Shown here in pieces: positions 55,150-64,000 of a stretch of 64,000 nucleotides of DNA. Where the stretch lies: positions 1,484,495 to 1,548,494 of the forward strand of contig CAJNDS010002091.1 of assembly GCA_905221605.1 (NCBI GenBank). Direction: 5' to 3'. The notes beneath the pieces are model-generated. The model saw only the letters and a program-made list of their open reading frames with translations. It was not told the origin of the DNA and did not search any database. Every line of letters begins with the position of its first letter. The first letter of the stretch is position 1. Source of the stretch: Symbiodinium natans. Taxonomy: Eukaryota > Sar > Dinophyceae > Suessiales > Symbiodiniaceae. Made by a program: the position numbers and the translations under genes.

Positions 55150-55288
55150 CGAAAGAAAAGCTCACAAGCTAGGCACGGCCCCAACTCGGGTTAGGTCAGG
55201 GCCAGCTGAGCCAGGAGCTAGCTGGGCCGGGCGAACATGGTCGGTCATGATTCGTGCGTGTCAAAACACCTGGGAAAAACAAAACCCA
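55150..55288. repeat. Split direct repeat B' (outer)
   Basis: 139 bp, identical to B at 45,863-46,001. It is followed by GAGCG (55,289-55,293), after which host LINE 2 sequence resumes. Confidence 0.97.
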
Positions 55289-56287
55289 GAGCGATGCTGT
55301 GCAACGCAAGGCAGTGCAACAAGCAAAGGCAGATCGTTTGAAGCAGCAGTATGCTGAGGTGCTGCGTGACATTGGCCAACTCACATCAGACATTACCCAG
55401 CGAGAGAAAGAGGTTGCAGAATCACAGGCGGCAATGCAAGCCGAGGTCGAGGCTGCTGAGCCCGCATCGCCACAGCCTGAGATACTTGCCATGTTGCGTG
55501 AAGTTGGTGTCAACCTCACCTCAGACCAGGAAACCCAACTCAGATGCCACCTGGCAAAGCAACCGCCGCATAGCCAAGCCCAAGCGTCGCCGAACTGAAG
55601 AGGCCGTCAAAGAGCCTGAGAATAAGCCGGCGCCAGCTGAAGGCGACGCAGCGCTTGGCACAGGCCCAGAGGCCATGCAGCAGGGGTAACCCGCCAACAA
55701 GGGGAGTACAGCCAGGGAGCCTTTTCGCCTGGCAAAGTGGGAACCAGCACAGGGCCAATTTGGCTGCAGTGCACCTTCATCGCACTGCCCACTGGACCGT
55801 CATTTGCGCGCGACTCTTAGAAGAGCTCCTACAGTGGGGTTCTTGCCTTGATGTCAATCACGCTACCCCAGATCTGGTCCATGCACACCAAGTTTTGATC
55901 CAGCATCTCTGTTTTTCTCTCCACGCCTTCTCTGCAATCCATCATGAAGCTGACACGCAGCATGTGCCCAGCCCCGCACATCCTGGTCAGCAGCAAGCTT
56001 GGACGTGGCCCGCTCGCACTGTGCCCGCTGGTGAAGGTGAGGAAATCTGTAGCCCAAGGCCAGCTGAAGATGATGCTTTACCTGATCCTGCGTGTGTTGC
56101 GAACTCTCCGAGAGGTACCCAAACATCTGTGTCTGGCGGCGGGGAGCCTACAATGCTCAATCCGTCGTCCCCCAGACACAGCATTGCACTTCCTTGCTTG
56201 CAGATCCCTCTCCTGCAAAAATTCCGGCCGTTTCTCTGCCAACTCCGAAGTCCCAGTCAATGCTCAGCGAACCGATTGAAACACTGA
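55289..56287 (+). CDS. LINE 2 ORF1, 3' part
   Basis: Resumes the coiled coil interrupted at 45,513: SDAVQRKAVQQAKADRLKQQ, then DIGQLTSDITQREKEVAESQ and LAMLREVGVNLTSDQE. A frame change near 55,545 continues with IAKPKRRRTEEAVKEPENKP, a basic then acidic stretch common in LINE ORF1 proteins. Beyond about 55,690 the sequence turns into low-complexity Pro/Ala/Ser frames that lead into the minisatellite. Together with 44,990-45,512 it forms one gag-like gene. Confidence 0.55.
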
Positions 56288-56289
56288 TT

Positions 56290-57600
56290 GACTGCGATGC
56301 CTCCCAAGGGGCCCAAGAAGCAAGGGCCTGTATCAGAGCCCGCCCTTGTGATGCATTGCTTGTTCCTGTGCCAGCAACCCCCCCTTCTCGAGCCGAGACT
56401 GGGGGGTTGCTTGCTTCTGCAGATGCCCTTGAACCCCACTCCTCAAGCGATGAGCTCGCAGCCCAATCAAGTGATCCGGGCCCCATAACCCTCCTGGTTA
56501 AAGCTTCTGCAGCTGCCTCTGAACCCCGCTCCTCCAGCGATGAGCGCAACCCTGCTGGATAAAGCGTCTGCAGATGCCCTTGAACCCCACTCCCCAATCG
56601 ATAAGCTTGAAGCCCCAATAAGTGACCTTGGCCCCGCAACCCTCCTGGATCAGGCGCAAGAAGAAAGTGAAGTAAAACATGCTCCACAGCAGGCTCCACA
56701 GCCCAATAAGTGACCTTGGCCCCGCAACCCTCCTGGATCAGGCGCAAGAAGAAAGTGAAGTAACACATGCTCCACAGCAGGCTCCACAGCAGGCTCCAGC
56801 AACCCCCCCTTTTCGAACCGAAAATGGGGGGTTGCTTTTTGCTCTACAGCTGCCTTTGCACACTCCTCATGTGCTGAACTCGCAGCCCAAACAGGTGACT
56901 TTGGGCTCGCGGCTCCAGATCAAGCTACAGCAACCCCCCGTTCTCGAGCTGAGAAGGGGGGGTTGCTTTTTGCTGGTAAAGCTTCTGCAAGCGATGAGTT
57001 CGCAGCCCAAACAGGTGACACTGGCCCCGCGGCTCCAAAGCCCGCTCCAGCAACCCTTCCTTGTCGAGCCGAGACTGGGGGGTTGCTTTTTGCCGATAAA
57101 TCCTCTGCCCTTGCACACTCTTCACGCGGCGAGCTCGCAGCCCAAACAGGTGACTTTGGCCCCACGGCTCCAAAGCAAGCTCCAGCAACCCCCGTTCTGG
57201 AGCTGAGAAGGGGGAGTTGCTTTTTGCTGATAAAGCTTCTGCAGATGCCCTTGAACCCCACTCCTCAAGCGATGATGAGTACGCAGCCCAAACAGGTGAC
57301 ACTGGCCCCGCGGCTCTAAAGCCCGCTCCAGCAACCCCCCTTGCACACTCATCACGCGGTGAGCTCGCAGCCCAAACAGGTGACTTTGGCCCCACGGCTC
57401 CAAAGCCAACCCAGCAACCTCCTCTTGTCGAGCCGAGAACGGGGGGTTGCTTTTTGCTGATTTCTCTGCCCTTGCACACTCCTCACGCGATGAGCTTGCA
57501 GCCCAAACAGGTGACTTTAGCCCCTCGCCTCCAAAGCAGGCTCCAGCAACCCTCCCTTCTGGAGCCGAGAATGGGGGCTGAAAAAGCCTCTGCAGCTGGC
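56290..57600 (+). repeat. Coding minisatellite of palindromic units
   Basis: At least seven units, each with AGCAACCCCCC, a short middle such as TTCTCGAGCTGAGAA, and GGGGGGTTGCT. Examples lie at 56,373-56,412, 56,799-56,836, 56,929-56,967, 57,048-57,090, 57,183-57,222, 57,412-57,452 and 57,544-57,580. Each can form a hairpin of about 16 bp. Between hairpins are recurring strings coding for AAQTGD(T/F)GPAAPK and GGLLFADKASA. Part of the array is in frame with the downstream endonuclease ORF (from 57,217). An 86-bp direct duplication occurs at about 56,615-56,700 and 56,701-56,790. Confidence 0.9.
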
Positions 57601-59304
57601 CTTGATCTCCACGCCTCAAATGGCGAGGTCACAGCCCAAGCAGGTGTGTGCTCAGATATGCCCGAAGCATGTCCCCCAAAAGCAGAGGAAACTGATTGGG
57701 CCGGTGCTGCTGCGCTGTGTTTGGCCAAACAGCTCCAGCCAGGGCAACAGCCCCCGCAGGAATTGGAAAGCAGGTTGTTGGACATGTTGCAGGAGCTTGA
57801 GGAGGCAGGGCCCTTAACCCCCCGAACTCAAGCTTGGGGAGAGGCTGTGTGCGCAGCGTTGGAAGGTGACGCAGGAGCCTGTGCACTTGCGCGCCAGCAC
57901 CCTCATCTCCAGGTTGATGTGTCCAGGCATACTGATTCAGCTGAACCACAGCCTAATCCCTGTCAGGCCCGCCTCACTGCAGCTGAACACGGACTGCCCG
58001 CACTTTGTGTAAGCCCACCTCCCAAAGCACCTTCTTCCCACCCAACAAAGAACCCCATAAGCGTGGGTGTAAATGCAGGAGATGAGCAACCCCCGCCCAA
58101 GACCTGCGTCACCTTTGCCAACACCACCAGCTGGAATCCTACAACAGCGCAGTGGGTGGCTTCCCAGCGGTCTATTTGCACCATGGTTTCTGAAACGCAC
58201 CTTGGGCCCACTGGTCAAAGCAGAGCTGCCACTGTGCTTGATCGTTTGGGGGTTCGTGCCGACTTTGCCTCAGCTGCCAACACTGACAAGGGCGGATGGG
58301 CTGGTGGCCTCCTGGTCGCGGCTCACCGCCACCGTAACATTGCATGGAAGCCCGGATTTGTGCATGAGGGTTGTGGCTACCTTGTTGCCATGGTACGCTT
58401 GAAAAGCTGGACGTTAACTGTGATCGGGCTTTACCTCCGTCACAGCGAAGGATTGCAAGGAGCCACCAACTCCATCATAGTGGCAAACCTCATCGCTTTC
58501 CTGCAGCTCTTAAAAACGCCGTGGGTGGCAGGAGGTGACTGGAACATCGAGCCGGCTGCCATGGCTGACACAACCATACCCTCACTGTTGCACGCTGGCA
58601 TTGTTGCGCCTCCTGAGCCTACCATTGCTAGTGGTGGTGTCCTGGATTGGGTCCTGGCTTCGGCCCCATTGTGTGGGGCCCTAACAATCTGCGTTGACTG
58701 GGAGGTTCCCTGGCGTCCTCATGCCGCCATCCATGTAAGCCTGCCAAGTGAAGCTGCCGCCACTCCAGTGCCACAACTGTAGCGACCTCGACCCATACCG
58801 CTTTTGCCTGGTCCTCGTTTCCCCTGGGATACGTACAGAAATCAGCCTAACACCGAACTGTTTGGCCAAGCCGCTGATGACCATCTAACACAATCTCTTG
58901 CTGCTTGGTGTTCTCAGCTTGAAGACTACCTCCTAGCCCCGGCGACCCATGCTGAGTACGGCCGAGGATGGTACATGGCCATTCAGATCAAACCCTTAGC
59001 GACCACGAGCCCCACTTGCTCTGTGTGGAAGGGTGGACCTGCTGCTTTCTGGTCTGCGCTGAGTTTTTTAACTGCGTCTCAACCCACTGAGGCCGTGCAC
59101 AGACGCTTGAAAGATTGGAGTGCCAGGGTTACATCCCTTTGGCAAGGTGAGCCAGACTCCAGGTTGAAGCAGCTCAAGGAGTGGATGGTCTCGAACCCAG
59201 CTTTGCCGTGCGCAGGGTGGGACACCCTGCTGCATGACCAGGAGAGCCAGGCAATCCAACATGCTGCCGCCGAAAGTAAGACGCAGTTAGAACGGGTCTT
59301 ATGA
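57217..59304 (+). CDS. LINE 2 endonuclease ORF with an in-frame TAG
   Basis: The first part is the end of the minisatellite, followed by a helical linker (about 57,600-58,000). The AP-type endonuclease follows: TCVTFANTTSW (Asn motif), CTMVSETHLG (catalytic Glu), DKGGWAGGLLVAA, TVIGLYLRH, VAGGDWNIEP (Asp/Asn motif), GGVLDWVLAS and PWRPHAAIHV (His motif). All expected catalytic residues are visible. A TAG at 58,780-58,782 interrupts the frame, but the same frame continues to 59,304 with LPGPRFPWDTYRNQPNTELF and a helical linker, as in related elements between EN and RT. The RT itself is missing downstream in this orientation. Confidence 0.75.
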
Positions 59305-60290
59305 TAACAGATCTAAAGTGACCTGAGGTTGCTGCCTGTCAATGTGGAACAATCCTGAGATGGGTCTGTAGTGCACAAAAGATTTGGAATTGGGCCGAGT
59401 CCATACTGGCAGCTGTATATCGTCACGCAGTCCTTTGAGCCTCCAGTGCTGCTTGTCTCCTGCATTCGTGAACCTTGGCAGTGAGACAAAGATGTATGGC
59501 GGCGTATATAGCAGTGCCGCTGTAGAGTCATCAGGAGAGTGCCATTCATGTGAACTTATGCACCATCAGCATACTGCTAGATCTGCAAACGTTTTACGAT
59601 TGCTGCGATTTCAGCCGTTTAGCAGCGCCTCGATGCCTCTTTCCACCCATGTGCCTGCACATGGCTCTGGAAGCCTACAAGGGTGGCGTTTTCATTGTCT
59701 TATGTCGGGAGCGGTCCTCACGCTCGGGCAAAATTTGGCGAGCTTTAAAAGTGTGTCTTCTCATCAGAAATCGCACAGTTTTTTTTGGCCCTCATTTAGG
59801 CCAGAAAATTGGGTCCCAAACTAGGCCGTAGCAATAGCACTCAAAACTCCATTGTAGATTGGCAAAGAAAGTTGCAAGCATACTAAGCACAATGCGCCTT
59901 TCCCACCCCCTTAGGCGCACATTAACCTGACCCAAAAGGCCAAGCCGTTATGTTGCACTCTAGATCAACAGCATCAAGATAAGTCTTTTTTGAGCCAAAA
60001 TTGGTGGAACCCAGGTGTGGCGCCAAGACCAATGCTAAGGGACAACCAGCAGGAGAAGCTGGCTTGTGAAGCAACACTTTAAAGTAAGTGATGCCCATGC
60101 AAGGCTGTGCTCCGTCAACTGGCCTTCAGGCGAGGTTTGCATCCGTTAGTGCTGATGGTCGGTTGTGTTGCTTAGAACAGCAGCAACAGCATGTTGGAAG
60201 TGTAAAAGGTTGGACTTACTCTCTACAAGGCACCTCTTGGAAGAGGGTCTATGATGCGGACATACCGGACTCCACAGGTCTTCCCCCCCT
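59305..60290. other. No recognised gene
   Basis: AT-richer stretch after LINE 2 with no supported exon. Confidence 0.35.
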
Positions 60291-60295
60291 CACAC

Positions 60296-60697
60296 TTACC
60301 TTCCTAGAGGGTACAGATCCGACCGGACTGATGACGGCATACTCCTCGGAAGAGATGATGCAGACTTACGCGCTGTCCTTCGCATACGGGCAGCAGCCCA
60401 TATTCTGTATATCACTGAGATCAACGTTATGGGTCTTTGTACATCAGGTTTTTTTGGTAATAGGGCCACTAATTGAAGACGGAGTTGACGAGGCCATCGG
60501 CCTTCACATTTGCATGTGTGCAGCAGATTGGCCAACTCTTGCAGGCCTTCAGCCGGGGCGGCCTTGAGCATGTCGTAGGTGATGTGGTCTAAACCTCCTG
60601 CTTTGGAGGGTGTGCGGCGCACAATGCGTTGCAGGCGGGATAAGGGCAGCGCCCCAACATCGCAGGCTTGATGCATGGCAAGTTGTTGCAGGGTCAT
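60296..60697 (-). pseudogene. RT finger fragment, minus strand
   Basis: The minus strand reads TPSKAGGLDHITYDMLKAAP, CEGRWPRQLRLQLVALLPKK and PITLISVIYRIWAAARM, the finger region of a LINE RT (K.GG.D.(I/W)...L, then LPKK, then RPI.L....YR.W). Nothing of the palm follows. It could be the displaced RT of LINE 2, now inverted, or a separate copy. Confidence 0.65.
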
Positions 60698-60844
60698 TTC
60701 AGTATCCTGAGCTTTGCTCGGAGACTTAATTGACCACCTGGAAGCCCAAAACTTGCGTCGCAGTTCTCAAGAGCTTTATCCTGGAATGGTCAGCATAGGA
60801 CAGCATCCTCCGCCGATAACGCACGAAAAAGCGGTCGCATCCCT

Positions 60845-62030
60845 TTAGCCGTCCCCGCCTGGAGCCATTGTTTGTACTAGTCGACGCTGTTGGAGATTTG
60901 ACCAGTCCACTGAGGCGTCATTCCTTACAGCGCTGATCATTTGCAGGACTGAGATGGCATAGCACAAATTATGAGGGTTTGTTAGTTGCGGCACACTCAG
61001 CTCAGCGGAAGAGCGCATAGAAGGCGAGACATTCTGACTGTGTAAGACAGGTGTTTCAATGACTGCACTGGACGGTGTTGCTGAAGAAGCACGCCCTTTT
61101 TTGAACCATCTCTGTAAGTGGCTCTGCCTGGGCTGCAAAGCTTGGTTTTCATGGGTCTTCTGAGATGCTTTAGAAGACAGTAGGGTGACCTGTGTTAGAG
61201 ACTCCAATGGCGTGGTGGGACTCGACATCGCGGGTGCTTGGCTCGAGGCCATTGCCGGAGGTTGCTCCACTGTGGCATGTGTCTGTTGAGAGAGAGAGAT
61301 CTGAGTCTGAGGAAGAGATGAATGTGATCTGGAGATGGGAGCTTGTGGGTGCAAAAAGAAGAAGAGCTGGAGCTGCTGTATGACTGGGCATTGCTGAATG
61401 TGTCTGGGAACACTCTCCACTTTGACTGCACAGGCAGGACACGAGGACAGCCAGGTCAAGACATACATCTTCGTGGTGTCATTCCACTTTGAAGCCTTGT
61501 CAGAATCCCATTCGGTTCTGTGCTTCTTTGTTGAGTGAAAGGCAATTTTTGTCGTGGAGGCTATCCATGAGTCACAGAGAAGACAGGTGTTGGTGAGCTG
61601 GCGGCCCAATCCGCCGGTGATGAGCGCCAGGAAGGTCTGATCACCGGCCTGTTGCTGCAGTTCCCTACGCATGCGTGAGATTAGCGGAGCCGAGTCTAAT
61701 TGTAGGGTTAGCTGCGCAGGAGCTTCGGCATCCTGCGTGGCAGCTTCAGGTTTAGCCAGCTTAAAACCGTCTTGCCTGCAAACTCTGCGCTCACGTGCTG
61801 CTGTAGATTGTGCCAGTTTTTGAACCTCACATTGCAGTTGGAGCACTGAGGCATGCCTCCTACTGCGTGTTTGAGGCGGGAGAACTCAACAGGCGGCAGT
61901 GGCGGGGCCGGATGCTTGACTGTCCGATGCGTTCGCAATCCAGCCGCAGAGCCTTGCCACAGCAGGTGCGCATCAGTGCATGGGCACATCTGGGGATGGA
62001 TCATCCTCAGCCCCTGTGATTAATCTGCAG
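60845..62030 (-). CDS. LINE 3 C-terminal region: zinc fingers and USP-like cysteine box
   Basis: Two minus frames. The upstream one (to about 61,800) reads MPQCSNCNVRFKNWHNLQQH, a zinc-finger-like C.x2.C.x12.H. The main one (61,846-60,845, 333 codons) has TCLLCDSWIASTTKIAFHST followed by KKH (C.x2.C.x12.H.x4.H) and CPACAVKVESVPRHIQQC (C.x2.C.x9.H.x3.C). A Ser/Thr/Gln-rich linker leads to LTNPHNLCYAISVLQMI. The last part matches the Cys box of ubiquitin-specific proteases (L.N.GN.CY.NS.LQ.L). The frame stops 30 residues later, so no His box is present. A protease domain at the end of a LINE polyprotein could cleave it or act on host conjugates. Confidence 0.55.
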
Positions 62031-62060
62031 TATGATTCCACAATCTCCTCTGCCTTTTTT

Positions 62061-63654
62061 TCATGTGGAGGGTATTGTTAGAATATCCTCGTTCGGCCAG
62101 GCACCAAGCTGAGCATTCGACGGAGGAGCAGAGGTGGCTGATGTGGAGCAGGAGGTGACCTCACAGGCTGGCACGGTATGCAGTCTCTTGCGAAGAGATT
62201 CTAGGCGCTGGGCTGAACGATCATGGAGTTGCTGCAGTGGGGGGATTACCTTGAGGCGAGTGAACAACGCGGCAGTAGTTTCACGTGTCTTGTGGACGGG
62301 GTTGCGCGTGACTGCCCGCACTTGTCTGGCGTGCCATGAGCGAAGGGCCCTTCCTCCCAGAGAGGCCGACAGACTCCAGGCCGAAAGTTGCGGTGGACCA
62401 GACGGTTGCTCGCCATACCAGCAGCCTGGATGCAGTCTTGGTCTTGCGTTTGTTGTGAACGAATTTGCGCACCGTTTGTTTCTTCTTCTCGGCTCTCTCT
62501 TGTCTCAATGAGAAAGTGAGGTCCTCTGGGTTGGAGAAGCTGACCATGACCCCTAAGTACTTGAAGGAATCCACAAGTTCGAAGGAAGGAAGGGGGGAAA
62601 AGGAGGGAAGAGCATCGGAGTGGGAGAGAAGGACAGGTCTCTTGGGCTGCTTTGGAGCATCAATATTCCAGACCGTTACTTTCCGTCCTGAGCGAACCTC
62701 TTGCGACTTGAATATTCGCTTGGCTTGTTTTGCTTGGCGTCCTGCCAATTTGACCATTATGTTGCACTTGCCATAGTTTACCTCTAGCCCGGCTTCCTGT
62801 AGGCAGTACAGTAGCAATCTGACCATGTCGTGTGCAGCGTAGAGGTCGGACCAGCTGTGCACATCCCGATGGATGACTAAATCATCAGCAAAACCGGTGA
62901 GGACTTGCTTTATAGGGGGGAACCCTATGTGGGTTGCTATCAGCCGGAATGTCTCTGTGATCACTTGATTCCTCTGGTTGAAGTGACTTGGTCTTGGCTT
63001 CTGCCGTGCTTCAGGTTATATTGTGCCTCCCTATGCAGAGATGCCACTAGTTCTACATCCTCAGATGAGGCGCAAAAGGGCTTCCCGGCTTGTTTTGTCA
63101 AAAGCCTGGGAAAGGTCCAGTGAGAAGGTAAACCCTCCAATCAGGTCAGGTTTTTTTGTGCCTCCTTTTGACGATCTGAACCTGTCTGGTGCGCGGGAGC
63201 GAAGGAGAGCTCTGACACGCTTGGCATGGCCGATGACGCGTAGTTGGGCATCTGCTATTCCACGTCCTGGGATGTAGGCAAATTGAGGTGAAGCAAAGTG
63301 GGCTTGCTTAAAGAGAGGATCAAGTCGTCGCCTTGCTTCTGAGGCTATGCCTTTACCGTCCGGGCGTATTATGCCAATTATGCCCAGTGGTCTTAGATTC
63401 TCTTTTTCCAGCGAAGGGCGAGCTGCCTGCCCGGAGGGCTTAGTTACGTCGGCTACGCGAAGCCTACGCGCAAACTGTACAAGCGCAACTACCCCTTGAC
63501 CTACAGACCTACGGCAGCGTAGATTACCCTGGGCGCCCCCAGCAGTGCGGCAGGAGGGTCTCAGGCTCACAGCCAGAGGCGTCCTCTCTGCGCATCTCGG
63601 CATCAAGCGCGCATCAGCGATGTGGGTTGCGGAGGATTTTGAAACGAGCGTCAA
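62061..63654 (-). pseudogene. LINE 3 reverse transcriptase with a motif B deletion
   Basis: The minus strand at 63,400-63,061 reads SLEKENLRPLGIIGIIRPDG, FAYIPGRGIADAQLRVIGHA and motif A FTFSLDLSQAFDKTSREALL. After a frame change, 63,015-62,960 reads YNLKHGRSQDQVTSTRGIK, where motif B (normally RGI.QGC...P) begins but is cut off. 62,964-62,281 resumes with VLTGFADDLVIHRD (motif C, both Asp present), VNYGKCNIMV and FKYLGVMVSF, then the thumb. A last frame (62,321-62,061) reads TAALFTRLKVIPPLQQLHDR. The loss of about 30 codons at motif B and several frame changes make it inactive. Confidence 0.75.
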
Positions 63655-63800
63655 GAATCCTGCAGCAGCGTAGATTACCCTGGGCGCCCCCAGCTGTGCA
63701 ACAGGAGGGTCTACAGCCAGAAGCGACCTCTCTGCACTCTTAGCATCAAGCGCGCGTCAGCGATGTGGGTTTCGGAGGGTTCTGAAACAAGCGTCCAATC
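63511..63800. repeat. Tandem duplication of about 150 bp
   Basis: GCAGCGTAGATTACCCTGGG starts copies at 63,514 and 63,665, and both run through CATCAAGCGCGC and GCGATGTGGGTT. The copies differ by scattered substitutions and small indels. They lie at the 5' side of LINE 3. Confidence 0.9.
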
Positions 63801-64000
63801 TCAAAGAGTTTCCAAAAGTGTCCATTTCGGCCCCCTTTCAAGCATTTCGCGTTCATGCCTTCCCCCCTGCCGCCCGTTGGGAGCTGCCCAAACCGCCTAA
63901 AGGAGCCGAAATCCGATGCTGGTGGGGGGGTTCCAAGCTGTGGGCTCCTCCCACCGAGACCTAACGATACACTCAAAATGTAAGAGCTTTGCCAAATTCA
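63801..64000. other. No recognised gene
   Basis: Window end; no supported exon. Confidence 0.3.

Larger units (their letters stand above)
45518..55288 (-). mobile_element. Complete PAT/Ngaro-like tyrosine-recombinase retrotransposon, 9.8 kb
   Basis: Retrotransposon of the DIRS order, inserted in ORF1 of LINE 2 and read on the minus strand. Ends and interior carry split direct repeats: on the plus strand A (45,518-45,751), B (45,863-46,001), A' (46,007-46,222) and B' (55,150-55,288). Read on the coding strand this is A1-ORFs-B1-A2-B2, the layout of PAT and Ngaro elements. ORFs in coding order: gag-like (55,070-54,236), small ORF (54,218-53,508), third ORF (52,995-51,345), tyrosine recombinase (50,945-48,570), RT-RNase H (48,457-46,292). 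The recombinase precedes the RT, as I recall for PAT-type elements. There is no target-site duplication. B and B' are identical over 139 bp, so the insertion is young. Confidence 0.85.

Noticed and set aside
45518-55288. LTR-retrotransposon interpretation of the nested element
   Set aside because: The repeats are split and permuted (A ... B-A' ... B') rather than terminal direct LTRs, there is no integrase or protease, and a tyrosine recombinase is present.

Overview
The window looks like nuclear DNA of a dinoflagellate, most likely Symbiodiniaceae or a close relative. The reasons are: introns with GC and GA as well as GT donors and AG|G acceptors in the genes that can be spliced by eye; the long GC-rich retrotransposon reverse transcriptases (RTs) typical of these genomes; a piece of mitochondrial cox3 set in GC-rich sequence; and many microsatellites and minisatellites. 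There are no bacterial operons, CRISPR arrays, rRNA genes or tRNA genes that I can support. Several RT family assignments rest on remembered resemblance to dinoflagellate elements, not on a search.

0-28 kb is a gene region of short exons, mostly on the minus strand. The best gene is a serine hydroxymethyltransferase (SHMT, 17.1-18.9 kb), reconstructed here as five exons. Others are two ankyrin-repeat genes (6.3-6.7 and 7.6-9.0 kb), a FAM227-domain exon (12.7-13.5 kb), a Dpy-30-like exon (15.6-15.8 kb), a Dot1-like SAM methyltransferase in three exons (22.9-24.3 kb), and several unrecognised multi-exon genes (2.9-4.0, 4.6-6.1, 18.9-21.9, 26.3-28.2 kb). A plus-strand coiled-coil gene (16.6-17.0 kb) meets SHMT tail to tail.

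28-38 kb is a graveyard of RT pseudogenes: one on the plus strand (29.0-30.6 kb) and three minus-strand pieces (32.6-35.9, 36.1-36.4, 37.3-37.8 kb). Between them lie the cox3 fragment (30.8-31.3 kb), a 326-bp direct duplication with (CA)n edges, and a short AT-rich insert exactly where one RT breaks off. 38-42.8 kb holds a minisatellite that switches orientation (38.6-39.05 kb), a possible Ty3/gypsy relic, a telomere-like stretch and little else.

42.9-64 kb is nested retrotransposons. LINE 1 (42.9-44.85 kb) is cut off at the start of its RT. LINE 2 (about 45.0-59.3 kb, plus strand) carries ORF1, a coding minisatellite of palindromic units and an AP-endonuclease. A complete 9.8-kb tyrosine-recombinase retrotransposon (45,518-55,288, minus strand) is inserted in its ORF1. 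This element has the split direct repeats of the PAT/Ngaro type (A ... B-A' ... B'), several gag-like ORFs, a tyrosine recombinase and an intact RT-RNase H ORF. Its two junctions and its internal junction share the core GAGCG, and removing the element restores the host reading frame exactly. LINE 3 (minus strand, 63.65-60.85 kb) carries an RT, zinc fingers and a ubiquitin-protease-like cysteine box. The nested element is the most striking object in the window.
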